This document shows, in pieces, positions 12,753 to 31,100 of a stretch of DNA of 52,746 nucleotides. The first letter of the stretch is position 1; each line of letters begins with the position of its first letter. A program made the position numbers and the translations under genes. The notes beneath the pieces were generated by a model. That model searched no databases and was not told the origin of the DNA. It saw nothing but the letters and a program-made list of their open reading frames with translations. The stretch is from Gonium pectorale (taxonomy: Eukaryota > Chlorophyta > Chlorophyceae > Chlamydomonadales > Volvocaceae): NCBI GenBank assembly GCA_001584585.1, contig LSYV01000054.1, positions 419,190 through 471,935 of the forward strand, read 5' to 3'.

Positions 12753-13794
12753 ATGGAGCCGAACTGGACGCTCTGGCGAGGGGTTGGGCTGCTGGTTGCA
12801 ACCCGCTCCATCCGTCATACGATGCGCGGGGTTTGCCCCCCCGGCATCGGCACGCCATTTGTAACAGAAGAAATGACATTGCCCATACTGCCAGCTATTA
12901 GGGAACGAGCCATCGCACTGTTAATGAGCATACGGGCCAGAAGCAAGGGCTACGGGGTTCTGGGCACACCGCAGGCCCCTGCGCGCCACGAGGTGGATGT
13001 GCGCATGCACGGCTCTGGTAGGCAGGACCCGGCAGTGGCACGGCATTCGTACCCTTCAATGTAAATGGGAGCGTGAACGTGAGCCAAACGAGTTGGGGCA
13101 TATGCAGGCGGCAAGGGTTAAGGCGTTCGGGCTTGCCAGCAGGGTGAACCTGGGAGAATGAGAACCCTATTCGCCGCCGCAATTGTGGGGCTTCAGCTCA
13201 GCCACAGACGCACGCCGTATGGCGTGCATAGTGATCATCAGCTTAGGCATATGGCCAGCGGGCGGGCGGGCCTGCATACATAAACTGATTCGCCGCCTCA
13301 TCACCTTTCATCACCTTTCACTACCGCACGCCACGTTGCACCATAGACTATTTCCCCTGGATGGCCTCAATGCGTCCACATCCGTCTAGCGTGGCCTGAC
13401 ACTCCCACGCCGGTACTGCTTGCCACCTCCGCCACTCCCAACACAGCACTTTCCTGCCCGTTGCCTCACAGAAGCAGGAGACTGCACTGCACAGTAAAGG
13501 CGCACAGCCTGCTTCTGCCATAAGGTGTGAATCTATCTATCGTCTCTACTCAAAAATTGTCAGATAAGCCGTGGCCACCACAAGCGCGGCCGTCCCGTGG
13601 TTCCTGCTTCCGCACGTACACAAGACGGCGTGTAACATCCTCGTGTAAGCTTGACCGACAAGCTGTGCATCGCTATCAAGCTCAAGCCCCAGCTGCAAAC
13701 TGAAACTGTGAACGCGTTCGGGCCACATGCCCCTGAACTGCGTGCACATGCCTCCCCCGCCTCTTGCTGGCCCTCTACAAGTGCCTCCGCACGC
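12753..13794. other. Convergent intergenic region between SNU13 and the complex I gene
   Basis: Both flanking genes end here, so it is expected to hold two 3' UTRs. It contains a short perfect tandem repeat, CATCACCTTT twice, at 13299-13318. I see no coding region or RNA gene. Confidence 0.55.
12860..12864 (+). terminator. TGTAA poly(A) signal candidate for SNU13
   Basis: TGTAA lies 108 nt after the SNU13 stop codon, a typical distance for volvocine 3' UTRs. A second TGTAA follows at 13060-13064. Confidence 0.5.
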
Positions 13795-14514
13795 CTACTC
13801 CGCCTCCAGCTCCTCGTAGATGGCCTTCAGGTCCTCCGTCACACGCCCCGTGTGCAGTCCCATCTTGACCTTGTACTCATTGCGCATGAGCACCAGGTCG
13901 TACGCCTCGTCCTCAATCATGTTGAGGCTCTTGCACACCGCCACAAGCCGCTCCTTCAGGTCCGGCCGCTCGTTGAGCTTGTCGAGCATGCGCATCTCCA
14001 CATCCAGCTCCTTGGCCGCGCGGGGGGCGGCCCAGTACTTGATGTCCAGCGCCTCTAGGGGCTTGGCGTGGTAGATGAGGTAAATACCCGCAGCAAGGCC
14101 GCCGTAGCCCACATACCTGCAGACGCCAAGGCACAGAGAGGGCATGCATTGGAAGAGGGATGGCTAACGGGGAAGTGCACGCGGCAAGGCCTCGCCAAGA
14201 CCGTGAAGGTGTAAACGAGCCCATCTACACAGCCCCCGAGACGAAAGGAAGGCCTTGACTAGGACAATCGAAATAATCGATAACGCTCGATAACGCCGCT
14301 CTTACCACCAGGGCTCCCACCACAGCGTCTTGCGCGATTGCCCCGGTGCTGGGGGAACCTCGCCAAACAGGAAGCCGTTGCGGCCGGTCTGAGTGCCCTC
14401 AGACCAAAAGGTCCCGCCCGGGTACTCGCCACCGCCTCCGCGAACGCGAGGGTTGCGAAGCAGCTGCGCTCCTGCGCGCCGAGCTAGTGCCCTAAGTCCG
14501 GATGACATTTGCAC
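13795..14514 (-). CDS. Mitochondrial complex I ESSS/NDUFB11-like subunit
   Basis: There are two exons, 14306-14514 (or 14508, the second Met) and 13795-14116, joined at a GTAAG donor and CAG acceptor that split a Trp codon. The product is about 174 residues. The N-terminus is Arg/Ala-rich without acidic residues, like a mitochondrial presequence. The core GFLFGEVPPAPGQSRK, then a Trp-rich WWEPWWYVGYGG, one membrane helix (GYGGLAAGIYLIYHA) and KP...W resemble the ESSS family (NDUFB11; fungal members share GxLFxExPxxPGQxR, WExW and YKP). ESSS is an accessory subunit in the membrane arm of NADH:ubiquinone oxidoreductase. The C-terminal 85 residues are charged and probably helical, longer than in fungal members. 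The gene is head-to-head with THIC. The family call is from memory of the motif, so it is good but not certain. Confidence 0.78.
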
Positions 14515-14798
14515 CAGGAGTATGCTACGCTAAGGAACAGACGCTCCCAGGCTAGCCGCTTCCCAGCTCGGTCGGGGTTCACCTTGCCACGTGCGACGCC
14601 CTATCCTAAACTTGCTCAGCTTCCAGCTATGCCTCCTTTAGCCAAAGACCTAGTACACGGCATAGCAAAATGAGTATGGAGTTGCCGTACGCGTACGGGC
14701 TGCAAGCCTTGTCCGCTGCCCGGCTCGCCTCGCATTGTTCCCACGTGCGGTGCTGTGCGGTGCCGGTGTTGATCGCTTGGGTCGAAACTATTCCCATC
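14515..14798. promoter_or_regulatory. Shared divergent promoter region, complex I gene / THIC
   Basis: About 285 bp separates the two start codons, and the genes point away from each other. Both promoters and 5' UTRs must lie here. I do not see a clear TATA box or other core element. Confidence 0.5.
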
Positions 14799-21818
<7,020 letters not shown>

Positions 21819-23298
21819 GCGCTTGGAACATAAAGGAGAAGACAGCGCAAGCGCAGGCATGAAAAAGGGTCGGGTGACGGCAGTTATGGCGGATGAGTAT
21901 TCTCTGCTCGCAGTTGCCAAGTTGCGTTGATGTATGACTTTGGGGACGCCCGGCGAAGCCGGCGAGCCGTCCTAGGGGCGATAATAAGTACCCAATGCTT
22001 TTGTTGCCCGGCAAATTGGTCTGGAGGATAGGCTCGTATGGACAGGTCTCGACGTCTGAGAAGCTTTGAAGTAACATGCTTGGATGCTGCGGATGTTGGC
22101 CATTGCCTTTCCTAGTGTCAACGCACCGGCTCCATCCTGCCATATTCACGTGTCAAATTGTCGATGCCGGGCGAGATGTGTCCATTGCCTGGGCAACGCG
22201 CCGTCGCGAACTTCTGTTGTTTGACTATCGTGTCAGTGTTGGCCGGGAGGTGTGGAGTGCAAGCAGGCAGGCAGCATGATTTTGCTGCAGTATTCTGTGT
22301 ATTTCTTGCGCCTCTGCCGGATCCCTCGCTTTTGTGACAATGTCTGTCAGTCTGCAAGTGTCTGGGCAGCGTACTAGGCGACTGCGTATATTGCGCGTGT
22401 CGTTTGCTACATGTAAACCTGGGCGCAGAATCGCAGCTTGCTTTTCGGCTACAGGTTTACAGTTTGGACCCTGATTCAGTCGGGCGCTCACGGCATCGAG
22501 GTCAGGAGCAGCGGCCTGACTGACGCAAGATGGACACCAACGGAAAGGCATCCCGTCAGCCCAATTCTCCCGCTGTCGGGTATCCTCAAGTTAGACCTGA
22601 CGCATTGGGAAGCTATTTCTCATCGTTGCCAACTTTGCAGCGGGATGCTGAGATTCTCAGAACTGGTACCAGAAACCGGTGCAGTAGCATGCTGGTCACT
22701 CGACAAGCGCACAGTCAACTTCTGCCGCCTGCCCTATCTATGCCGGCCCCTGCATGGAGGATAAGTCTCGCCACTCCGGCCCCTCCCAAAACCCGAGCGC
22801 GCGTACCATCTCTCCGTGCCGGCCGCGAAGGCCGAAGCCCTTCGCGGCACAGGGATTGTCCAACAGTCCGAGACGGTATCTGTGCCGGCGTGAACGACCT
22901 GCCAACGATGCACGCGATTAACCTGAAGCATGCTGCCTCAGGCTACAGCCTACTACCACCGCTCTACCACCACAACCACACCAGCACCTGTGTATCCTTG
23001 CGCCGTACAGCCCCGGTGTCGCATGGCCGTTGCCCAAACCGGCGCGGCGCGACCAGCTGCTCCGATCCTTTCGAGCATACGAGCATTCCGTGCAGAAAAA
23101 TGGATCTTGTCCGCTTACAGCATTGCATTTGCACGGGCAGGCAAGCCCGCGCGCCGACCGCCGCAAGAGATTGGAGGATCAACCCCCGCACATGGCAAAG
23201 CAGTGACGTCCCCTTTACCTTAACCGGGCACTAGAGACCACGAGACGATTCGCATGGAGGCGATGCATCAGTTGTGGGCCAGCGGTGCGCCCACAGCC
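21819..23298. other. Intergenic region downstream of THIC
   Basis: This is a 1.5 kb stretch with no supported gene. It should hold the THIC 3' UTR and that of the minus-strand gene to the right. The first TGTAA after THIC is at 22412-22416, almost 600 nt away. A 234-codon open frame (22530-23234, +) has no recognisable motif and a composition typical of chance GC-rich frames. A perfect 10-bp hairpin lies at 22822-22848. Confidence 0.5.
22822..22848. repeat. Perfect 10-bp inverted repeat (hairpin)
   Basis: GCCGCGAAGG (22822-22831) and its exact reverse complement CCTTCGCGGC (22839-22848) are separated by the 7-nt loop CCGAAGC. It lies in non-coding DNA downstream of THIC. It could be an RNA hairpin or a remnant of a mobile element. 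Confidence 0.6.
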
Positions 23299-24048
23299 CT
23301 ACGAGCGCTCAACAACGACTTCGTGCTCCTTGCCGTCCTTCAGCGCGTTCAGCAGCAGGTCGATGTTGGGGTGCGAGCCCGGGTGCCGCCGAGCCTCATC
23401 GATGTCGACCACCTCGCCGTAGAGCCGCAGGCCCTCCTGGGCTGCCTGCGCATGATGGCACACCGAACAGGTCGGTTGGGACAGCAGTGAGTGTGGTTGG
23501 TCGGACGCATTAGCAGGTCGTGCGCGGCGCGACGAAATGCATGGAGGGATCCCAGCGGGCGCAAGAGGCCTCTTGCGCCGGGCAGGAGGGGAGCCGTGCA
23601 ACTGAGAGGGGCGTGCGGAGGGTGACCCTATTGACGTACCTCCTTTGTGAGCTTTCCACCGTACATGTCGGCTAGGTGAGAGTAGATTGCGATGGAAAGC
23701 CTGTGTTGTGACAGTCGAAGCACCGTTCGGGGACATGTAATCCGAATGAACCGTGCGACTAATGTGACAAGCTGGTGGAGCTCCGTGTGGGGCTCGCCCA
23801 GGGGTTCTGCACTGTGCTGCTCAGCGACCGATAGATGACACCGGACCGTACCGTTTGCCCTCGACGTTCTCAATGGTCCACTTTAACGTAGGGATGCGCA
23901 CCCGTAGCACGTCAGCTGAGGGTGGCAGCTGGGACTTCAGCGTTGCTCGTGGCAGAATCGGGCGGATGGGGCATTGGACTGCGGTAGCCACGCCCGGCGC
24001 CACGCTTCGCCAGTGAGCCGGACGGTGGATGCCCCTAGCGCACAACAT
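23299..24048 (-). CDS. Unknown plastid-targeted protein, copy 2 (three exons)
   Basis: Three exons, 23842-24048, 23640-23699 and 23299-23445, join in phase 0 and give 137 residues. The N-terminal 45 residues are rich in Arg, Ala, Ser and Pro, like a chloroplast transit peptide. The mature part has RVRIPTLKWTIENVEG, then LSIAIYSHLADMYGGKLTKE, then PGSHPNIDLLLNALKDG and ends near EHEVVVERS. Each block aligns with the single-exon gene at 27492-28013 (RIYIPKLDYTVV; LAIFYDIYKDEQYKSRLTRK; PGEYPNIDLLFRVYNQG; VEFVVEE), and this alignment is what fixed the splice sites. I do not recognise the family and give no function. The first exon donor (CCG|GTGTCA) is the weakest junction. The gene is divergent from the methyltransferase at 24298. 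Confidence 0.75.
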
Positions 24049-24297
24049 GTCTTAAGAAATGGAGGGGGAAGAAGGTTGCGTGTCGTGTTCCGTGTCTCCC
24101 GTGAAGACGTCAAGCAGCTTGCCCCGCCTTATGCAAGAATAGATGTGTGTTTAGCCTGTCGAATGTATGTGCTTACAGTCTCTATTATGCACGGAAACAA
24201 CCGAAGCCTTGCCAACCGCCGTATGCTTGCAGACAGGTTATTGGAATTCCTAATCGGCTGCTGGACAACCTTTTCAGTTATATAATTTTCAGCTCAC
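24049..24297. promoter_or_regulatory. Divergent promoter region, unknown plastid gene / methyltransferase
   Basis: About 250 bp separates two start codons that point away from each other, so both promoters are expected here. It contains an AT-rich patch near 24275-24292. No specific element is recognised. Confidence 0.4.
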
Positions 24298-26826
24298 ATG
24301 ACTGTCTCCAGGATTGCTGCATGCCCCACGGGGTCGGTCCCAGGGTGCCACACACCACACGTCGGAACACGGCCCGTCAGCACGCCAGTTCTTAGCCGGC
24401 CATCTTGTCATCAGGGCCATTGCTATGTGGCCGCATGGCGCCAAAACCGGGACTCTCGACCACGCTTGGGTGTGGCCCCCGCCACGTCGGGTCTGGGGGA
24501 CATATCGGACCGCAAGAAGCTGCCTGCCACCGAGGAGAACATCTTAGCTCTGTAAGACAGCGGCGTGTTGGTGTGTAGGATGAAGCGCAGACAGGGACTG
24601 GTACGGGGACACAACACCCCCTGCTCGCTTCCGTGGGTTGACGCAGGGAGGCAATCATGGAGTGGAACATGCGCTTCTGCCACGCTCTGGCGGAAGTCGA
24701 CCCCTACCCTCTGACACGCGAACTGGCGTGCAGGTACATGGTTGGTATCGGGGTCAAACTACCTAAAAACGCGGACCGAGCTCCATGCCATGACACAGTG
24801 TGCCGACCCGGCTCCACATGCTGATGAACGGGTTCCCGGGTTGACGGCGCCTCATCCATTAATGGAATGCTGGCCCATTTGCATTCTAGCCTGTCGTCTA
24901 CCTCCGTGTTCGCCAGGCTGGCCGGAGCTGAACTCGACTGGCAGAAGCCGCAAGCCTCGACTCCTAGTGACGTCGGCGTCCTGTGCCCCTGGCTCCCAAA
25001 CACCTTGGCCATGCGCCAACTGATGGCCGTGGGCTTCAAGGCAAGTGTCTTGCACGAAGTGTTGATTAGGGGGCCTTCTCATGCGCCAGGTTCGGCTAGG
25101 ACCCGTCCTGTTTAGCCACGTCCTGTCGAAAAGATCATACGCCCCTGGCAGCCGGCAAAATGAACGATGTGCACCGCAAGACGGGCTGCGCATTAGGAGA
25201 TTCGGAGTGTGGATATAGACCTACATTCCCCATCCAGCCTATTGTCAATCCATGACTGGGGCTATTTGAGAGCGTTGCCCGTCCTGGCCTTGGCTGCTCC
25301 CGCAGCAGGCGGTTTCCGGTCGGAGCTGTAGCTCTGCCTTAATGTGCTGCGCCCTACAGGTGGTGGGTGTCGAGTGCGGTGCGGCTGCCGTCGAGCGGGC
25401 ATCTGCCGAGCTTCAGATGGGGCCGGAAGAGTCCGGGTGCGTGCGTGCGTACAATATACAAAGCTTTCGTAGCAGTGCTTGATCACATGTATGTCCGCGA
25501 TATGCAGAAGGCTTGAATCCTCCCAGCGCCCTGGACAGGAGGTTAATTGCGACCCATCGCATCCCGCATTCGTTACCCGAAATGAAGCCGCTCTGCGCCT
25601 GTGGCGCAGCCCACCAACTTAGGGCTGCCCTTGGGAAGTACTGCTGTGTGGGCGTACGAATCAGCTGCAGCGCGTGCGTCTGGGGTTTCTGACCCCATGG
25701 TTGCCTGATGAGCCGCACCCGGACTGGCTTGTAGGGTACACGACGGCTGGACGCGGCGGCGTACCTTGATGGGCGGCGGCAGCTCGGGGAACGCCGTGGA
25801 GGGACCCGCAGCCTACCTGTACCGCGGCAACCCGTACAACCTCACGCCGCCGGTTCTGTCACTCGTTCGTAAGTAGTAGAGTCGAGCGAAAGAGGGCAAG
25901 CAGGACATGGCTGTGGCCCGGGTGGCAGTGCATGTGGACAACTGTAACCTGGAAAAAGGAAACACTGGAAGATGCCTCTCGGCCATACCGGTACATTGGG
26001 ACCTCCAATTTGGACCTCGTCCTGCAAGACCGAATGACCTTGCTCGCTGGGCATTTTTGTTGTGGGGACATTCGCTACCTTGCCCTCACACATGCGCACG
26101 CGTGCGCGTGCTGCAGTATGCGCCCAGTCCGTCCGTCCTGTACACAGGCGCTGCAAACCCGCACGGGTGTCACGGGCGCATGACGCCCCATGCGTTTCCC
26201 CCTTGCCACCCGCGACCCAGCGTACCAAGTTCACGCCGTGTGGGACGCCTGGGGCCTGCTCATCACGCCCGCTCAGCTGCTGCCGCGCTACATGGAAGTG
26301 TGGGCCAACGTCCTCCCAGCGGGCGGAGCGTGGCTGGCGGTGGCGCTGGTTCACACGGAGGCGAATGGCGCGGAGGCTACGGCAGTCGATGCGGGCGACG
26401 CTCGGAAGGTATTCGGGTATCGGTCAGCAGCGGTCGCGGGACTAAGGCGCAAACGGGGTGCCGGGACCAGGTGATTGATCAGACGAGCCTGATCGCCACT
26501 TTCTTTTTCCGCAGGTTCTGAGTCGCGCTGGCGTCCGGGTGCACGACCTGCATGACGTATTGCTGCCGGCGCTGCTGAGCGCGGGGTTTGAGGCCACTGT
26601 GGCAGCAGCGTTCGCTCTTGATGGTAGCAACGAGCCCGTTGTGGCCAATGCCAGTGGCGTGGCTGGTGACGCTGTCGGTCGCGCTGGTGGCCTATGCGCT
26701 GCGCCAGATGACACGGTTCTGTCGTGGCTGCGCAGGTTGTTTGCTCGCGACGGACTTCCGGCTGCGGAATCTCCGTCTCTGACGAACATGCAGCTTGTGG
26801 TGCTGTCGTTGGTGCGGCGCCGATAG
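24298..26826 (+). CDS. TPMT-like SAM-dependent methyltransferase
   Basis: Seven exons (24298-24551, 24647-24733, 24890-25040, 25360-25436, 25735-25868, 26221-26408, 26515-26826) join in phase to give 400 residues. The core VGVLCPWLPNTLAMRQL...GFKVVGVEC matches the thiopurine S-methyltransferase family pattern PLCGK...M..L...G..VVGVE. Further on, QVHAVWDAWGLLITPAQLL...YMEVWANVLPAGGAWLAV matches the family block F..IWDRGALVAI......Y......LL. This family methylates small thiol or halide acceptors using S-adenosylmethionine; the substrate here cannot be read. Oddities: the usual LCGK glycine motif is LCPW, the region between motif I and the WD block is short, and about 90 C-terminal residues extend past the core. 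Intron 3 uses a GC donor (AAG|GCAAGT), required to keep GFK-VVGVE in frame. The start and the first exon are the least certain. Confidence 0.75.
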
Positions 26827-27491
26827 TGCTGGGTCGTAGGTGTGAAGGCAGCGGACCGCCTGCGTTCCGCTCTGCTCTTGCACACGTATGACTGGGCATG
26901 GTAGACGCATCGGAGGTTCACCGGGCGCAGATGCAGAAAGCCCGTTACATTATGCAATGTAGCAGCGGGTTCTCGCGTTCATGGATCTTGTCAACCAGGC
27001 TAGAACGAGCAAGAGGTTCCACCGGTGTCATGTCCAGGGCAACTGCACTTCTTTGGATTCCGCTATCACAACGGCGCACCGTTCGCATCCACGTGAGGGT
27101 CGAGGCAGCACACATATGCGATGTGAGTATTCCCAGCATTCATGCTCGGGCCGAGCAATCACGTCGAAACAACTCGAGAATCTTTGCGTAGTCGGAAGCA
27201 CAGCGCAATATGCAAGCCACGAAAAAGGAAACGGAGACAGGGAAGGCAGCCTCTACGGTCAAACACACCCGGGGGTGCGACGTTTCCAGCAGGGCGCCGA
27301 GTACAGGGCATGGCGGGCGAGGGCGCCGAGCAGGCGGGCCCTCAACAGCGTCATATTATGCCCGGTCGGACATAGCCGCCGATAATTGCAATACCCGCTG
27401 CCTCTCCTCTCAGTAACTGCCCTCCTGCGTCGCCAACCAGCGTGCGCACAACATGCACGGCCACCCCAGCCTAGCTCCGGCACCGAAGAGC
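26827..27491. other. Intergenic region with a dispersed repeat copy
   Basis: Two convergent genes end here. The region has no supported coding sequence. Its 27251-27296 part resembles a segment at 51196-51241. A TTACA (TGTAA on the minus strand) at 26945-26949 could be the poly(A) signal of the minus-strand gene, though it is over 500 nt past its stop. Confidence 0.5.
27251..27296 (+). repeat. Dispersed repeat, copy A
   Basis: A 46-bp core starts CTCTACGGTCA and ends AGGGCG. It matches copy B at 51196-51241 at about 39 of 46 positions by eye, and weaker similarity extends on both sides. It is probably a remnant of a repeat family or small mobile element. Confidence 0.6.
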
Positions 27492-28013
27492 TCACTGGGG
27501 CATGAACTCCTCCACCACAAACTCAACATCCATTCCTTGGTTGTACACGCGGAACAGCAGGTCGATGTTGGGGTATTCCCCCGGGAAGTTCTGCGCCTCC
27601 TGCACATCGTCCCGGTCATACATGCACAGCGCCGTCATCGCCGATTTGCGCGTCAAGCGGCTCTTATACTGCTCGTCCTTGTAGATATCGTAGAAGATGG
27701 CAAGGGAGGCCATGCGCATCGCCTCATTCTGCTTGCTGACGACGGTGTAGTCGAGCTTGGGTATGTAGATACGCGACACCGTCATTGGCAGCGGCGGCAT
27801 GTCCTTGTAGTCATAGTACTCTTTCTTCTCGGCGCGGACTCGTAGCGACGGCGTCCGCGATGCCGAGCAGCCAAGACGGGCCCTCGCCGACAAGCGATGA
27901 TTATGCAAAATTGATATCCGGTTGCAAGTTGACGTCGAGGTGCTTGCGTGGCTGAGAACACGCGACTGTTGGAGAAGCGACGATGACATAGCGCCCGGGC
28001 CTTTCGAGGTCAT
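27492..28013 (-). CDS. Unknown plastid-targeted protein, copy 1 (intronless)
   Basis: A single exon encodes 173 residues from the first Met, or 165 from the second Met at 27989, which begins a better transit peptide (MSSSLLQQSRVLSHASTS, then Arg/Ser-rich to RVRAEKKEYYDYKDM). The mature part of about 105 residues has PLPMTVSRIYIPKLDYTVV, MASLAIFYDIYKDEQYK, RLTRKSAMTALCMYDRDD, FPGEYPNIDLLFRVYNQG and VEFVVEEF. There is no membrane helix and no Cys cluster. The paralogue at 23299-24048 has two introns in the same region. The lack of introns is unusual here, where other genes have up to 34 exons, and suggests a retrocopy. I do not recognise the family, so the function is unknown. Confidence 0.88.
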   Translation of the reverse strand: MTSKGPGAMSSSLLQQSRVLSHASTSTSTCNRISILHNHRLSARARLGCSASRTPSLRVRAEKKEYYDYKDMPPLPMTVSRIYIPKLDYTVVSKQNEAMRMASLAIFYDIYKDEQYKSRLTRKSAMTALCMYDRDDVQEAQNFPGEYPNIDLLFRVYNQGMDVEFVVEEFMPQ

Positions 28014-28172
28014 ATGTCATGTAGTGCTACCTAACGTTTGGCCGATCACAGCTGATTGCGGCCGGGTTAGCGGAAACGGTTGCTGGAACTAGGAACCAAG
28101 AAACGAACACAAAAAACAAGCAACAACAGCGCCTAGCTTTAGCGAACATACATCTCCACATGCCGAGCACGA
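28014..28172. promoter_or_regulatory. Short bidirectional promoter, unknown plastid gene / CAP-D3
   Basis: Only about 160 bp separates two start codons that point away from each other. Both promoters and 5' UTRs must be compact. No specific core element is recognised. Confidence 0.45.
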
Positions 28173-31100
28173 ATGACAGACGCTTTGACATCAGCTCTGG
28201 GGCAGCTGGCCGAGGTCGCCAGCGGCGACCTGACCGGCCCGCAGGCGGAGGAGGTGCTCGATGATGCAAACGAGGCAGTTCAGCAGCTTCGTTCAACAAC
28301 GGGCTGGTCGCCGCTGGAGGGAGCAGAGTTCTCCGCTGTGGCGCTGACTCGCGCACTGGGCGACATTCTGAAGCTCGAGGACTTACATCTACGAAACCGG
28401 GCCGCTGCCATCTATGCCTGCCTTTTGAGTGTGCAGGATGCCCCGGTGAGCGCACTTGGGCGTAGGTTGTCGGGCACTGCAAGGCCACGCCTGCACGAGC
28501 TAAAACTGCCCTCGCCCTGCCCGACAGGTCGGGACTCTGTCCGAACCGTACGCCTTTTCTGCGTTTGTACACTGCCTCAAGAGCCTGTGCCTCCCGGCCA
28601 GGCGGGAGGCGCAGCAGGGTGGGGAGGCTGGGGAGAACACGGACTCTGCCCAGGCCGTGTCTCCGCTGGCCCTGCTGGAGGACCTGGGCGTCTTTCTGAA
28701 GCAGCACAGCATGCGTGGCAACCCGGAGATGTTCGGCTTGCTGCTGGACGCCCTCGTGGACCTAACTAGCAGTGCGCTGACGCCTGGCGCCAAACCGGAT
28801 AAGCCCGGGAAGCGCGGTGGAGCATCTGGGCGCAACCAAGGTGAAGCCCGGGACCACCGATCGCCACGGGCAAGCTCGCAATGTCCTGCGGCAGGGTGTA
28901 TGAGAGCCTAAGGGTAGCGTTAGTCGACATCAAGCCGACGCTTGTCTCAGCGTGGTCGTGATGACGTTTCATTTTATGTGCAGGCATGTCGGTTGCGGAG
29001 GCTGCCTTCGCGCTGCTGCCGGTGGCCATGGACGGCCGCCACGCAAGCGTGACGCAGACCGCTGCAGTTGTGTGCCATCGGCTAGTCCCGACGCTGCTCG
29101 CGCCGGAGGCCGGCAAGCGCGGCAGCCAGGGAACGGACCGTCGCAGCACCGCCCTCAGCCTCATCAACAATTTTCTGCGGTGCGGCATAGGCATTGGTCA
29201 CAGCTGGCTGTAATTCCATGGAAAAGTTTAGTGATGATGGGCGCATCGTGATGGTTTAGGAGCAATCATCGGAAGCAATCTCACGCGTATCTGCAGCCAG
29301 GGCCCTTCATCATGCCCTGCTGCCCCTTACTGTCGGACTTTCACCGCTTGGCCTCAGGACCCATGAAGCCGCCCGCCCTTGCCGCCTGGCGGTCATGCGA
29401 CAGCTGTGCCTGCGCGTTCCGGACAAGTCAGACTCCCGACAACTGGCTGTGGCCGCTGTCCAGTCGCTGGTATGTCAGGGGTTGGCCATGTAGCCATGTG
29501 CAAGAGAAGGCCCCAAACCCTACGGAGAGAGGACACTCCAGCCCGTACCCAGACTGAATCTTACCCAAGCTTCCGTACTACTGGTGCGGCACGCAGATTC
29601 CCGAGTGCACGCATGATGAGGTTCGGGCATTCTGCCTCTTCCTCTACCGCCTGTCCAGGACGCAGAAGGTGCGCCATGGGGATCTGAGGTTCATGCTGGC
29701 CTGTCCTCAATCAGAAATGCCCCAACTTGAGGAAGACTACTGAATGCTGTGATGTGAAGCTTTTTGCTCCTATGGGATGCAGGCCGGCAGCCGGGTCATT
29801 GCCGTGGAGCTTGCCGGATCGCTGCTCTGCACACTTCCCTCACCATTCGCCGCCACCGGCACGTACCAGGCAAGGCGGGGGAATCAACTTGGGGAATCAT
29901 AGGGTTTCAAAGGAGTCAACCGCGTAATCAGATGGACACGGAACCTGCCTGAGCGGACCGGAAGGAAACCCCAACCACTTCTGGGTTGGAGTTTTATCTT
30001 CCTCGGCCCCCCCGCCGTCTCCCAGCTAGGCTCCTCAGCGTCCAGAACCCGCTTGGCGTCCGCCTGATTGTAGCAGCCCCGATTGTGCCATACCCTCAGC
30101 GCCTGCTGGACGGCAGCTGCGGTCCGGGCGATGAGCTGGATGCGCCGTGGAGTGCCCTGTGCCTCGCCATCGTGGTGGGCCGCTCCAACGACAAGTCCGC
30201 AAGTGAGGCAGCCTCCCCGGCAGATAACCACAACTGCATGCCCATCTTGGCACGGAGGACCCCAGCCTCGCAGTTGACCAATGTACGGAACTGAATACGT
30301 GTGCATCCCGCACCGCCCGTGCCCTCGCGGTGGCAGGTGTCCGCTGCAAGGCCATGGGATGCTTGGCGGACTGCGCGCAGTCTTTTGCAAAGAGGCTACT
30401 GGATGCGCAGGATGGCGGACCCGGCGGCGGCGAGGTTGCTGCATTCTTGCCAGCAATTTGCGCCTCACGACACATCAAGGTTGAGGTGGGTTGTCAGTTT
30501 TGCACAGCGCTTGCGGCGACGGGAGGAACTACCGATGAAACGACATGGGGCGACCATGCCAAACGGCGTTGAACGGTATGCCTGGCATAACTGCATTCAG
30601 GCCAGGATCGAAGGGCACGTGAGGGACAGCGTCAACGGACATGGGAAGAATTAAGCCGGCGGATGGATAATGAAGTGCCACCAAATGCAGTAACCCCGTT
30701 TCCTTTTCGCCCCACTTGCAGATCAAGGCGGCACGCGGGGCAGGCGGCAACGGAGCTGAGGATGGCTCCGAGGACGGGGATGAGCCTATGGAGGACGGTG
30801 CGGCTTCGCAGGACCAGCCGCCGCCGGAGCCAAAGGTGTCGGCAACCATCCCTGGCAAAATCTCCCCGGTGGGTCGACATCACTCTTCTATCTGTTGCCA
30901 AAATGCAGATTCCTCCGCAACAGGCAGGTGCTATTTGCCCTCGGTACTGCTATGGGGCCGCAAAGCGTTTGAAGTACCGGGATCATCATCACCATCACTG
31001 CAACACGCGTTCCCGTAGGACTTGGGCTGGATGACGAGCTTCTGCCACGCTCGCTGCCGGGACGAGAAGGCGGCTGTGCGGAAGGCGGCCCTGCAGCTGC

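Noticed and set aside
23000..23230. Alternative plus-strand frames near 22930-23223
   Set aside because: Overlapping open frames in different phases carry no shared motif and end before the neighbouring gene; treated as noise.
22530..23234. 234-codon open frame on the plus strand
   Set aside because: No domain or signal peptide is visible, the residues are the mix expected of random GC-rich DNA, and no splice partners are evident.
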